Origin: Phytophthora quininea
Lineage: Eukaryota > Oomycota > Peronosporomycetes > Peronosporales > Peronosporaceae
NCBI GenBank assembly: GCA_011947345.1
Contig: JAAVTG010000269.1
Coordinates: 1 to 42,252 of the forward strand
Length of the DNA stretch: 42,252 nt
Direction of reading: 5' to 3'
The notes beneath the pieces were generated by a model. That model saw only the letters and a list, made by a program, of their open reading frames with translations, did no database searches and was not told the origin of the DNA. Numbering within the stretch: the stretch's first letter is position 1; every line of letters starts with the position of its first letter. The position numbers were made by a program, and so were the translations under genes. Shown in pieces: positions 29,937-39,144 of this stretch.

Positions 29937-31509
29937 ATGGTCGAACACAGAGTCGTGCCGACAGGTTATCCTGACTCCAGTCCGCTTCGTCATCGCGTTC
30001 AATCACTAGTATCATGGCTGGTGGACTACTTGATCACGCTGCGCAATCGTGTGAAGATCTCTCGGCATGGAAAATATTCTGGTAAGCGCGCGGAAGCTTT
30101 GGACAGCTATTGTTCGAGCACATCTCTGCTTCGTGCGCTTTTGGTGACCGTGCTGATGCCTTGGCCGGCGCTGCTATTGGAACTTTTATCGGAAGCTATT
30201 CCATTGCATGACCCAGCGGCTGGGTGGAACAGAAACTACGGGATGTGGATTTGTTTGTGTATTTTGACAACATCCGCAGCAGCTGGGTCGCTGTTCCAAG
30301 TTCGAGCGACTACACCTGAGCTCACTTGCGGCAGAATTAGCGTATTTCTCTTGCTACTGGATGCGGATTGACGCTAACATTGATTCTGATCGCGAGAAGT
30401 TGGGTATTTCCCTTACCGTTCACGTTGCTTATGATGTGCACCCCAGCAGCAATTATATTCGTTCCAGCCTTCTTGATCGCGATCAATCGGAGCGAGACAA
30501 GTATCATTGGGGCAATAGAGAACCAGCTCAAGCTCAAGATCTATCTCATCCTCGTCCAAGCACAACTCTCGTTTCTCTACATTACATTCGGCGTGGTATT
30601 CTTACGGTGTACCGCTGAGCAGCAATTTATTTTGCTTCTCACGCTGCCAATGATGAAACTTGGTTTGAAGCATTTTGTCGCAAAACTCGTGTCTGGTAAC
30701 AGCGAGTCAATCCCCGCTGTCGTCGCCTTCACAGTGGATGTTTTCAATGGTTTATACTGCTCTATTTGCATGCAGTCCACTGGATCGTGGTGGACATCGC
30801 TGCTGATGATTGGCCGCTGAGTTGTTCACTGCATCGGATCTACAGGATGCAATTTTGATTTTGCCACGGAATTCCGGTCGCACACCCCGGTCTGCACCTC
30901 ATTCTTTGCGTAAAACAGGGCCTCGGTCTCCTGGTTTGCTGGTGAGTGCAAGATCGTCAAGACGTACAGCTCCTCTTGAACAAGACCTTGACATTTTCAG
31001 AGTCCCGGAAGTGGCCAAGCCAATGGCCAGAGACAGAAAGAGAGAGCTATCGTCCCGGATCTTATTCCAATTGGAGTACCGAGCGCTCGTCGGGTATATT
31101 GAAGCGGGAATCCCTCTGCTATATGCAGTCCACGTATCGATCGTCTCCCGTCTTCCAAGTAGCAAGTATTATCCGCATATACGCTTCACCACATCGGAGC
31201 ACCTCCAAACGACGGTTGCAGGCATTGTCATGTTTGCCACCACAAAAGTGATGACGTTGGTTTGGCTGCACGTTGTAGTGAAACGGAAGTTGGGATTTTC
31301 ATTGATCTACCAGCTATCGTTTGTGCTAGAAAACGAAACGGGGCTACTTCAAGGACGATTGTTTGTGTGGATCCTGATACTACTGCAAGTCACCTTAGTG
31401 CACTTCGGTACGAATTGGAAGCGCTCTTGTTGATTTTGTGCACTTAACAATGTTTTTCTGTGCAGGAATGGACTTTAGCTTTGAGTTCAAATGGATGCAC
31501 GCCGGATAA
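29937..31509 (+). pseudogene. Multi-pass membrane protein, tandem copy A (pseudogene)
   Basis: The first of three tandem paralogues. It starts at ATG 29937 (MVEHRVVPTGYP) and shares with copy B the blocks PWPALLLELL, SIPAVVAFTVDVFNGLYCSI, LEYRALVGYIEAGIPLLYAV and the final mini-exon MDFSFEFKWMHAG ending at TAA 31507-31509. Compared with copy B, one base is missing near 30340-30350, giving a stop at 30369-30371. A 47-bp segment after LLMIG (about 30814) is also deleted and shifts the frame back. The two lesions together put the 3' part back in the starting frame, but the first stop prevents a full product. A deletion of this size is not a sequencing artefact, so this copy is a genuine pseudogene. 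The family and function are unknown. Confidence 0.75.
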
Positions 31510-31662
31510 GGGGTGGAAGAGCAGTGTGTTGCATTCTTCATGGAGGCTGTGTGGCTCTGCTACAAGGAGCATGCCGTCAAGAACTTCCGCGCCTTATTGT
31601 AAAGATATTCATGACTCACGTTCGGAAATACAGTAACGCTGTCTATTCCCAGCAGTCGAGCA

Positions 31663-33258
31663 ATGGTACGCAGAATCGTGCCGGTTGATTTTCCTCACTC
31701 TAGCCACCAAGGCCAGTCGCTAGCGTCATGGTTGCTGGATTATTTGATCACGTTACGCGGTCGTGTTCAGATCTCCGGACTTGGAAAATATTCTGAAAGA
31801 CGTGTGGAGGCTCTCGACGACTATTGCTCAAATGCATCTCTGTTTCGTGTGGTAGTGGTTATATTGCTAATACCCTGGCCGGCACTGCTGTTGGAACTTT
31901 TGTTGGAGTCAATTCCATTGCAAGACCCAGCCGCTGGGTGGAACGCAAACTATGGCGCGTGGAGTCGCTTGTGCATTACGATAATATCGGCCTCAGCTGG
32001 GTCGCTGTTCCAAGTTCGAACAACTACACCTGAACTCACTTATGGTAAGATCAGCGCGATTGCATTGGTGACTGGATTCGGAACGACTTTCTTAATGATT
32101 CTGGTTGCGAGGAGCTGGGTATTCCCATTGCCGTTTTCTTTGCTGTTGATGGCTGTCCTGGGCTGCATTTTCTTCATCCCAGGATTCTTGATCGCAATCA
32201 ATTGGAGCAAGCCCAACATTATCGGTGCAATGGAGAAGCAGTTGAAGCTCAAGATCTATCTCATCCTTGGCCAAGCACAACTTGCACTGATCTACGTTAT
32301 ATTCGGCGTTGTGTTCTTGCGCTGCACGCCTAAACAGCAGTTTATTCTGCTTCTTGCTCTGCCAGTGATGAGACTTGCGTTAAAGCATTGCATGGCACGA
32401 CTAGCGTCTGACAACATCGAGTCAATCCCCGCTGTCGTCGCCTTCACAGTGGATGTTTTCAATGGTTTATACTGCTCTATTTGCATGCAGTCCACTGGAT
32501 CGTGGTGGACATCGCTGCTGATGATTGGCTTGAACGTATTTCACACAGGACTTTTACTTGTAGATATCCACCGAGCTGCTGAGTTGTTCATTGCAGCGGA
32601 TCTACAGGATGCAGTTTTACTATTATCAAGGAATTCTAGGCGCTTAGCTAAAATAGAGCCTCGATCCTCTGAATTGCCGGTGGGTGTGGGCTCTTCAAAA
32701 CGCACGGGCCCTCTTCAACGAGACCTTGCTACAGTCAGAGCCCCGGAAGTGGTCAAGCCAATGGCCAGAGACAAAAAGCGAGAGCTGTCTTCTAAGATTT
32801 TGTTCCAATTGGAGTACCGAGCGCTCGTCGGGTATATTGAAGCCGGCATCCCTTTGCTGTACGCAGTTCACGTATTGATCGTCTCTCGTCTTCCAAGTAG
32901 CAAGTATTATCCTCATACACGTTCCATCACGCCGGAGCACCTCCAAACGACGGTTGCAGGCATTGTCATGTTCGCCACCACAAAAGTGATGACGTTGGTT
33001 TGGCTGCACGTTGTGGTCAAACGAAAGTTGGGGTTTTCATTGATTTATCAGCTATCGTTTGTGCTAGAAAACGAAACGGGGCTACTTCAAGGGCGATTGT
33101 TTGTGTGGATCCTGATACTACTGCAACTCACCTTGGTACACTTCGGTACGATTTGGAAGCGCTCTTGTTGTGTGTTGTGTATCTGACTGTGCTTTGGTTG
33201 CTTACACTGTGCAGGAATGGACTTCACTTTTGAGTTTAAATGGATGCGTGCCGGATAA
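31663..33258 (+). CDS. Multi-pass membrane protein, tandem copy B (intact)
   Basis: Two exons (31663-33145 and 33215-33258) join at HFG|MDFTFEFKWMRAG to give 508 residues with no break. I count about ten or eleven hydrophobic segments: one cluster of eight in the N-terminal 290 residues (for example LFRVVVVILLIPWPALLLEL, FPLPFSLLLMAVLGCIFFI, IYLILGQAQLALIYVIFGVV), a hydrophilic loop of about 90 residues, then three more. There is no signal peptide, and no transporter or receptor signature that I recognise. The FTVDVFNGLYCSICMQS block is the best conserved part across the three copies. The final short coding exon of 44 bases is shared by all three copies. Oomycete-type multi-pass membrane protein of unknown role. 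Confidence 0.75.
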
Positions 33259-33351
33259 GGTAGGTGAATCTGTAAAGTTTTCGGCAATGAATATATAGCT
33301 TTATGCGTTACAGCGATCGTGAATACTTTTCGCTGGGAGACGCAGTCGTCG

Positions 33352-34946
33352 ATGTCCTCGAGCGTACCTGCACAACCTTCCGTCACCGATATTCGAGAGG
33401 CGTTTGCTCGTTCCAGAACAGAGAAATTCGTGAAGAATGTGCAGACACTATGGTACCTCACGAAGGTCTCTCGGATGGGTCAGTATTCAGCTCGGAGTGT
33501 GCAGGAGCTGGAGAAGTATTGCCAGACCTCGTCTCTCACCCGAGTGCTATGCGTGTGCGTATTGACGCCGTGTCCTGCATTTCTCTTAGCGGTATCGATG
33601 GAATGCATCCCGCTCCAAGATCCCAACAGCGGATGGACAAACAACTTCGGCATGTGGATTCGTCTTTGGGGATTCTTGATGTCCGCTGCACTGGGGTCTC
33701 TCTCCCAAATACGAAGCGAAAATCCGGAGTTGTCAAACCTGAAAATGATCTTGATTGGATTGGGGACTTCTTGCTGCTCGGATGCGATTCTCATGGCATT
33801 TTCCTCCTTGTGGATGTTCCCACTTCCGTTTTCGATCGCAATTGCCTCCATTCCGTTCCAAGTATTTTTCATGACGTTCTTCTTGGTTAGTATCCGAGCG
33901 CCAAATACGAGCCTCGCTGCTCGACTAACGGACCCGATACAGCGCAAACTGCATCTCATTCTTGCGCCGTCAGTGCTGTCGTTTGTTTATTTCGCTTTCA
34001 GCGCTGTGTTTGTGAATTGCAAGCCGAAACAACAGTTCGGGATGCTGTTGCTGCTGCCAGTGATCAAGATCTTGTCCAAGCACTCGCTGGCGCGCATCCT
34101 GTCGGACAACCAAGAGGCGATCCCGGCTGTCGTAGTTTTCACGGTGGACGTCTTTAACGGGCTCTACACGTCGATCTGCATCCAGTCGTCGCGGTCGTGG
34201 TGGGCTTCGATGGTGATGGTCGTCATGAATGGGATCTACACCATTTCTTCCTTTCGGGAAGTCGACAAAGAAGCAGGAGCTCTTGAACTGCTCAACTTCC
34301 AGAATATGGACGTCCAAAACATGTTCCCTGTTCAGCAGGACAAGCTTCAAACGCCCCGAGCTCGAGGATCAATGAGTTTGTTTGCATCTATCAGGCAGAA
34401 GAGTCAAGTGTTCCCAATGCCGACGCTGCAGTCCACAGAAAGCACAACCAAATTCGACCAGCGATCGACCAAGATGCTGTTTCGTCTGGAATACCTTTCG
34501 CTGGTCAAGTACATCGAGACGGTCATCCCTACGCTCTTCGTCGTCTACCTCTACGTTCTGTATCATCTCCCCAGCGCCAAATACTACCCGCACACCCGTT
34601 CGCTAAGCCGTGATCAGCTTCACACCAACATTGGCAGCATCATGATCTACGCTTCAGTGGAACTGTTCTTCCTGGTGTGGCTCCATGTGATGTTGAAGCG
34701 CAAGTCTGGCTTTTCGCTGCTGTACCAGCTAGCGTTCGTCTTGGAGACCGAGACACGGATGTTGCAAGGTCGGCTCTTCACTTGGATCCCTCCGATGCTG
34801 CAGTTGACGCTCCTCCATTTCGGTACGACGTTGACTCATCGCCAGGCTCTTGACCTTCCTACCATACTAAAATGTTTCGTTGCTTGCTACTAGGAATGGA
34901 CTTTACTTTCCGCTTCCAGTGGAAGGACTCGACACGTGCACCGTGA
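33352..34946 (+). CDS. Multi-pass membrane protein, tandem copy C (intact, divergent)
   Basis: Exons 33352-34822 and 34894-34946 join at HFG|MDFTFRFQWKDSTRAP to give 507 residues. I chose ATG 33352 (MSSSVPAQPSVTDIREAF) as the first Met in the frame. The layout of hydrophobic segments is the same as in copy B, but the sequence is much more divergent, with a different central loop (FPVQQDKLQTPRARGSMSLF). Shared cores are IPLQDPNSGW, IPAVVVFTVDVFNGLYTSI, LPSAKYYPHTRS and KSGFSLLYQLAFVLETET. It is GC-richer than copies A and B. This pattern suggests that C is the older member and that A and B arose from a later duplication. Function unknown. Confidence 0.75.
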
Positions 34947-35004
34947 ACATCTCCAGACTTTGATCTTGCAGCTCCTGCCCGCTTTGAAGTCAGCGCCCCA
35001 CGTG

Positions 35005-35018
35005 TCATTCCGAATACG
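35005..35018 (+). promoter_or_regulatory. Inr-like start-site motif
   Basis: TCATTCC at 35005-35011 is an exact match to the YCATTYY half of the oomycete Inr, 24 bp before the ATG at 35036. The FPR half is poorly matched. Confidence 0.35.
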
Positions 35019-35035
35019 TTACAGTCTCCGATACA

Positions 35036-36133
35036 ATGGACGTGTTGCAGCACGCAGCAGTCGGCGCCGCTGTGGCTGTCGGTGGGCTCTCGGCGGTGCA
35101 GAGCTTGCTGTCTCGTCGGCTGAGGCCTCCGAGCTCCTTGGCGCTGTCCCTCGGCAGCTTCGTGGGCGTCTTCCGGCTGTTGGAAGCGACGGGCCGCAAA
35201 CTCAAAGCTCGAGACGGACAGCGGTCTGTTGACGCGTCCGAGGCGGCGGCGGCGGCTGCGGCCGTGGCGCTGATCTTGCTGGACAGCGACCGCAAGACGG
35301 TGGCGGTCTCCTACGCAGCAGTGGAGGCGACGTTGACCCTCGTTAATGAACTGACAGACCTCTCAGACATCAAGTACCTAAACATCCCGCTCGGTGCATT
35401 GGTGTCGGGCCCGCTGATCGAGTCGTGGATCTACGACAGCGGCGCCATCGCCAAGTCGCAACTGGCAGCGCTTGACGGTCTCTGTCAACTGTCCCCCGAA
35501 GTGCTGCAGCGCATGCGGGACGAAATTCCGTCGGGGAAACTCGTCTCCCGGTGCGACGTCTTCCACCGCGGCCAGTCGTGCGCGCAATTCCATTCCAAGT
35601 ACTTTGTCGACGGCATGACGTTCGCGGCTCGGCTGTACGTGCCGATCTACGCGGTGTCGGTGCTCGCTCCGAAGTACAAGCGGTGGCTTTGGGGGCCGCG
35701 TCCACCGCTGACGCCGCTGGTCGTGCGGTATCTGCGCACTTGCTGCTGCCTCACGCTGCTCTACCAAGTGCCGCTGGGATTTTCGTGCGCGTCGCCCAGT
35801 CGAAGACACCACGCGACGGTCATGATGGCAGGCGTGCTCGCCACGGTGGCGTTTTTGGCGGAGCATGAACACCGTCGCAATAGTGTGGTTAAAGCCGTTG
35901 GAGTGTACGCTACCGGCACCGTCGCTGCTAGAATTGTCGACGCGCTGGGCGTGCCGCGCAAGGCGGTGGAGCTGAGCCAAGTCGCGCTGATGGCGGCGAG
36001 TATGGCGGTGATCTTTCAACGCGCGTCGCCGGGATCGTCGCGTATGATGCGCATGCTCTACGGCTACAGCGACGACACCGCCGCGGACACCTCATCTGCT
36101 CCGACGGACGACAAGCAGGTCGAGTGTCGGTGA
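35036..36133 (+). CDS. TMEM135-like membrane protein
   Basis: A single-exon gene of 365 codons. The N-terminus has a hydrophobic helix (AAVGAAVAVGGLSAVQSLL), and several further hydrophobic segments occur (AAAAAAVALILLDS, FAARLYVPIYAVSVLAP, YLRTCCCLTLLYQVPLGF, ATVMMAGVLATVAFLAEH). A Cys-containing segment CDVFHRGQSCAQFHSKYF followed by an RLYVPIYAV helix resembles the paired-Cys motif of the TMEM135 family, which acts in mitochondrial/peroxisomal membranes of animals and fungi. That family assignment is an inference from one motif plus topology. The C-terminus is polar and acidic. It stands alone between the membrane-protein array and the FYVE gene, same strand. Confidence 0.6.
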   Translation: MDVLQHAAVGAAVAVGGLSAVQSLLSRRLRPPSSLALSLGSFVGVFRLLEATGRKLKARDGQRSVDASEAAAAAAAVALILLDSDRKTVAVSYAAVEATLTLVNELTDLSDIKYLNIPLGALVSGPLIESWIYDSGAIAKSQLAALDGLCQLSPEVLQRMRDEIPSGKLVSRCDVFHRGQSCAQFHSKYFVDGMTFAARLYVPIYAVSVLAPKYKRWLWGPRPPLTPLVVRYLRTCCCLTLLYQVPLGFSCASPSRRHHATVMMAGVLATVAFLAEHEHRRNSVVKAVGVYATGTVAARIVDALGVPRKAVELSQVALMAASMAVIFQRASPGSSRMMRMLYGYSDDTAADTSSAPTDDKQVECR

Positions 36134-36893
36134 GCAGCGAGGGCGACGCCAACGTTGGATAGAAAACGCCACGAGGACGGACTGCAAATGCCAAGGAAGT
36201 GTGCACATCATTGCTCTAGACCCCTTTGACGTAGACATCGCACAATGCACGACCCCACATTGATCCGTTGTGCCAGCAAAGCCTTGCATTCGAATTCACT
36301 TCCATTTAATCCCCAACGCGATAAAAAGTTATCGTTGGGCAAACCGAAGTAGCCTTCCGACTGCAACTTGTATCTAAGCTTTGGACCAGCGAGGATGAGC
36401 CGGTCGCGGCCAGCGTAAGCATAGCAGACAGTCTTGCTGCCAGCAGCGACTGCTCCAGTCCTCTGTGGCGTCGAGCTGAAACGCTGTTGAGTTGAGTCGG
36501 CGCCGCGACTGGCACGACGGCGAATGCTTGCAGTTGGTAACAGCCTGCCACCAGCTGTGGTGGCGCATTGCGCTGGAAAGGGGGCCGACATCTTGCACAA
36601 GGATGAGAGATTTCCATGTGCTGCGGCATGCAGGTCACCGCGACGTGAGGCGCCTCGAGTCCTCTTGGCGCAGTAACGTTCCTCCACCTCGAGTCCCGGT
36701 GCAAGCTAAAAGCTAAGCAAGCACTCGGTCGGGCGTCGTCACGTGGTAAGAACCTCGACCTTGCACGCGCCTGACTCGCTGTTTGTATCGGATCTGCATG
36801 GCCTGTCCACGGGCTGATGGCAAGAGCAGACCGGACGCTCCCTCTCGAGTTGACGCTCCTCTCCTCGGCCGTCGCCATTCCCCAGTCGCCCGC
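36134..36893. other. Intergenic region upstream of the FYVE gene
   Basis: About 760 bp. A long minus-strand open frame (37088-36306) runs through it into the antisense of the FYVE gene. It has an Arg/His/Ala-rich composition typical of GC-rich antisense frames and is rejected. I see no other gene. Confidence 0.4.
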
Positions 36894-38879
36894 ATGGCCG
36901 ACAGCTTGACCATCACGAGTCCGCGAGGCCTCATGACGACGACGCTCGACTACGGCGCGCAGCTCTGGGGCGACGACCCGCAGCGCTCCACCATGCTGCC
37001 CTACGTGCGCGACCACGCCGAGAACATGGTCACCCAGGTGCGGTCCGAGGACCCGCGCACGCGCTACGTGGCGCTCAAGCAGGTGCACGACGTGTGTCTG
37101 TACAAGCGGCTGCCGGTCACGGCGGACGGGCCGGCGCCGGGGCCAGGGACGGCGCCATCCCCGGCCGGCAGCTTGTCCTCCAGCTTCTCCAGCTTGACGA
37201 CGTCCCGCCGGGGCCAGAGCACCACGGAGGGACTACATCTACCTGGCCACCACGAGTTCCGAGGCATCACCAAAGTGCCCGGCACAGTAGACGCCGTCAT
37301 GGACATGTTGTCATCTGAGTCACCTAGAGAGAACTACTGGATGGTGCTCAACACGTTGAAGGACGTGCGGGCCGCGGTGCTGCTGTCCACGGCGCGACTG
37401 CAGTCCCCGCAGTCCATCGGCAGTGTCCACGAGAAGGACGGGGACGACCCGACGGCGTTCCCGCGCTGGAGTCGCAAGTACCTGGCCATGAAGCTCTCCA
37501 AGCACAGCGCTCAAGTCAAGGACTGCTGCTTCGCAGAGTACGCCATGAAGACCACCGAGACCAACAGCGAAGGACGGCCGCGGCGACGCGGGTTCGTGTA
37601 CCGCCGCTCCATCTCGGACGAGGCATTGAGCACCGCCGCCAGCATGTCGGCCGACATGCTCAACAAGGCGCGCATCCAAGGAGCGGGCAGGCTTTACCTG
37701 CACGACTGGCTCTTCGATGTCGTCGAGACGCAGGAGCCGCTCACGTGCAAGCTGGTGCTGACTTGCAGCGTGTACATCCCGCCGTTGGGTCGGTCGGCGA
37801 CTACCCCGCGGTCGGAGTTCCGCGAGTTCTGCACCGAGCTGTTGGTCGGCGCTCGTCGCGCTTTGACCCACCAATGGAAGGACCACATGGCGCACGCCGG
37901 CATTCGGACGTCGTCGTGGAAGAAGGAAGCGCGTTGCTGCAGTGTGTGCTCGTCGCAATTCTCTCTGCTCCGCAAGCGCTACTCGTGCCGCTCCTGCGGC
38001 GCTGGAGTGTGCTCTCGGTGCTGTTCAAAGACGTTGGCTCCGAATTTCGGAACATCGATGGTGGCTGGAGGTAAGAGCAATCCCCGTGGCGGACAGCAGA
38101 AGGAGTGTCTGTTGTGCATGCAGTTCGGACCAGAAGACGGCGGCGTGGATGAGGCACAAGCAGCCAGCGTTAGTCGTCGCTTGTTTTCGACCTCGATGGC
38201 GTCGTTGTCCGCCTCATCGTCTCGAGGTTTCACGGCGGCGATGCAGAAGACCATGAACGAGATGGACATGGAGGACAGGGATCAAGTGCACCCGGACTTG
38301 GAGCTGCGCACCACGTCGTCCATCTCCGGCTCGCGGTCACGCCGCCGCCGCAGTCAACGCAGCATTGGAAGTGCCGGCAGCCAGCACAGTATCAGCGGAG
38401 CAGACGACGAGGACGAGGGCTCGGAAGAAGATGTGCGTGCTTACACCCCGCGACTGGATCTGCGCACTGTTCCGCCGTCGATCAAGATGCGCACCGCGTC
38501 GACAGACTCGGCGCACTCGGCGCGCTCGGCGCATAGCGCGCGTAGCTCGCCGGGGATCATGCTGCTGTCAGATGTCGATACCTTGTCGCTCTCTGGCGGT
38601 TTCCACCGCAGTATGTCGTCGCGGTCCTCCATGGCGTCCATGCGGTTGTCAGCCAAGTCAGCGGCTCCGACCCCGGCGCAGTTAAAGGCAAGACAGCTTG
38701 TGGAGCAGCAGATGCAGCGACAGGAACGAGCAGTGTCCGAGGACAATGTGATGTTGTATGCTTCGCAGCCCCGCGCCGCCGCCAAGGAAGGACCGCAGGA
38801 AAGTAGTGCCAGCACCGTGGACGACGAAGAAGTGTACGCGGAGGACGATCTGGCCAACTTCACCCTCAAGCTGCTGTAG
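36894..38879 (+). CDS. START-like + FYVE-type zinc finger protein, single exon
   Basis: The 661-codon frame starts at ATG 36894 (MADSLTITSPRGLM). An in-frame ATG at 36783 adds 37 Arg-rich residues that look like translated UTR. Residues of about 110-335 look START-like (ENYWMVLNTLKDVRAAVLL, FPRWSRKYLAMKLS, YLHDWLFDVVETQ, FREFCTELLVGARRAL). Residues of about 349-410 are a FYVE-type finger with four CxxC pairs (CSVC, CRSC, CSRC, CLLC). The usual RHHCR basic patch is KRYSCR, and the upstream WxxD is WKKE, so PI3P binding may be weak. The C-terminal third is Ser/Arg-rich and disordered, with repeated Ser/Ala/His units (SAHSARSAHSARSS) and a final acidic stretch. Large FYVE-START families are typical of oomycetes. 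Probably an endosomal lipid-sensing adaptor. Confidence 0.85.
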   Translation: MADSLTITSPRGLMTTTLDYGAQLWGDDPQRSTMLPYVRDHAENMVTQVRSEDPRTRYVALKQVHDVCLYKRLPVTADGPAPGPGTAPSPAGSLSSSFSSLTTSRRGQSTTEGLHLPGHHEFRGITKVPGTVDAVMDMLSSESPRENYWMVLNTLKDVRAAVLLSTARLQSPQSIGSVHEKDGDDPTAFPRWSRKYLAMKLSKHSAQVKDCCFAEYAMKTTETNSEGRPRRRGFVYRRSISDEALSTAASMSADMLNKARIQGAGRLYLHDWLFDVVETQEPLTCKLVLTCSVYIPPLGRSATTPRSEFREFCTELLVGARRALTHQWKDHMAHAGIRTSSWKKEARCCSVCSSQFSLLRKRYSCRSCGAGVCSRCCSKTLAPNFGTSMVAGGKSNPRGGQQKECLLCMQFGPEDGGVDEAQAASVSRRLFSTSMASLSASSSRGFTAAMQKTMNEMDMEDRDQVHPDLELRTTSSISGSRSRRRRSQRSIGSAGSQHSISGADDEDEGSEEDVRAYTPRLDLRTVPPSIKMRTASTDSAHSARSAHSARSSPGIMLLSDVDTLSLSGGFHRSMSSRSSMASMRLSAKSAAPTPAQLKARQLVEQQMQRQERAVSEDNVMLYASQPRAAAKEGPQESSASTVDDEEVYAEDDLANFTLKLL

Positions 38880-39144
38880 GCAGTGGACGTGGGTATTCAT
38901 CAGTCGTTTTATTTAGTCGCTGGGAGGGCTCTACTGGTCATGAGATGATGTCGGAACAAGTAACACCAACCAAACAGTGGAGATTTTTCAGCGCGAGTCC
39001 GACTACGGCGGCGATTGCGTTTAGCTATTTTTGCGTGCTTCTGAGCGGCGATGTGCTCGAGTTGGGCGCGTACTTCTATTCCATCCTCGGTCGTCCAGCT
39101 TTCACTTGTTCGCGCTTGCTCCGTGGTGGTGGACTACCGAGACA

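Noticed and set aside
35370..36019. Long minus-strand frames opposite the TMEM135-like gene
   Set aside because: They are shadows of the intact plus-strand gene and lack family signatures.
36306..37088. A 260-codon minus-strand open frame
   Set aside because: It lies largely antisense to the 5' end of the FYVE gene and its upstream region, has the Arg/His/Ala composition typical of GC-rich antisense frames, and shows no family motif.
37320..37958. A 212-codon minus-strand frame opposite the START-like domain
   Set aside because: Antisense shadow with Arg/Val/His bias. The plus-strand frame has clear domain content.
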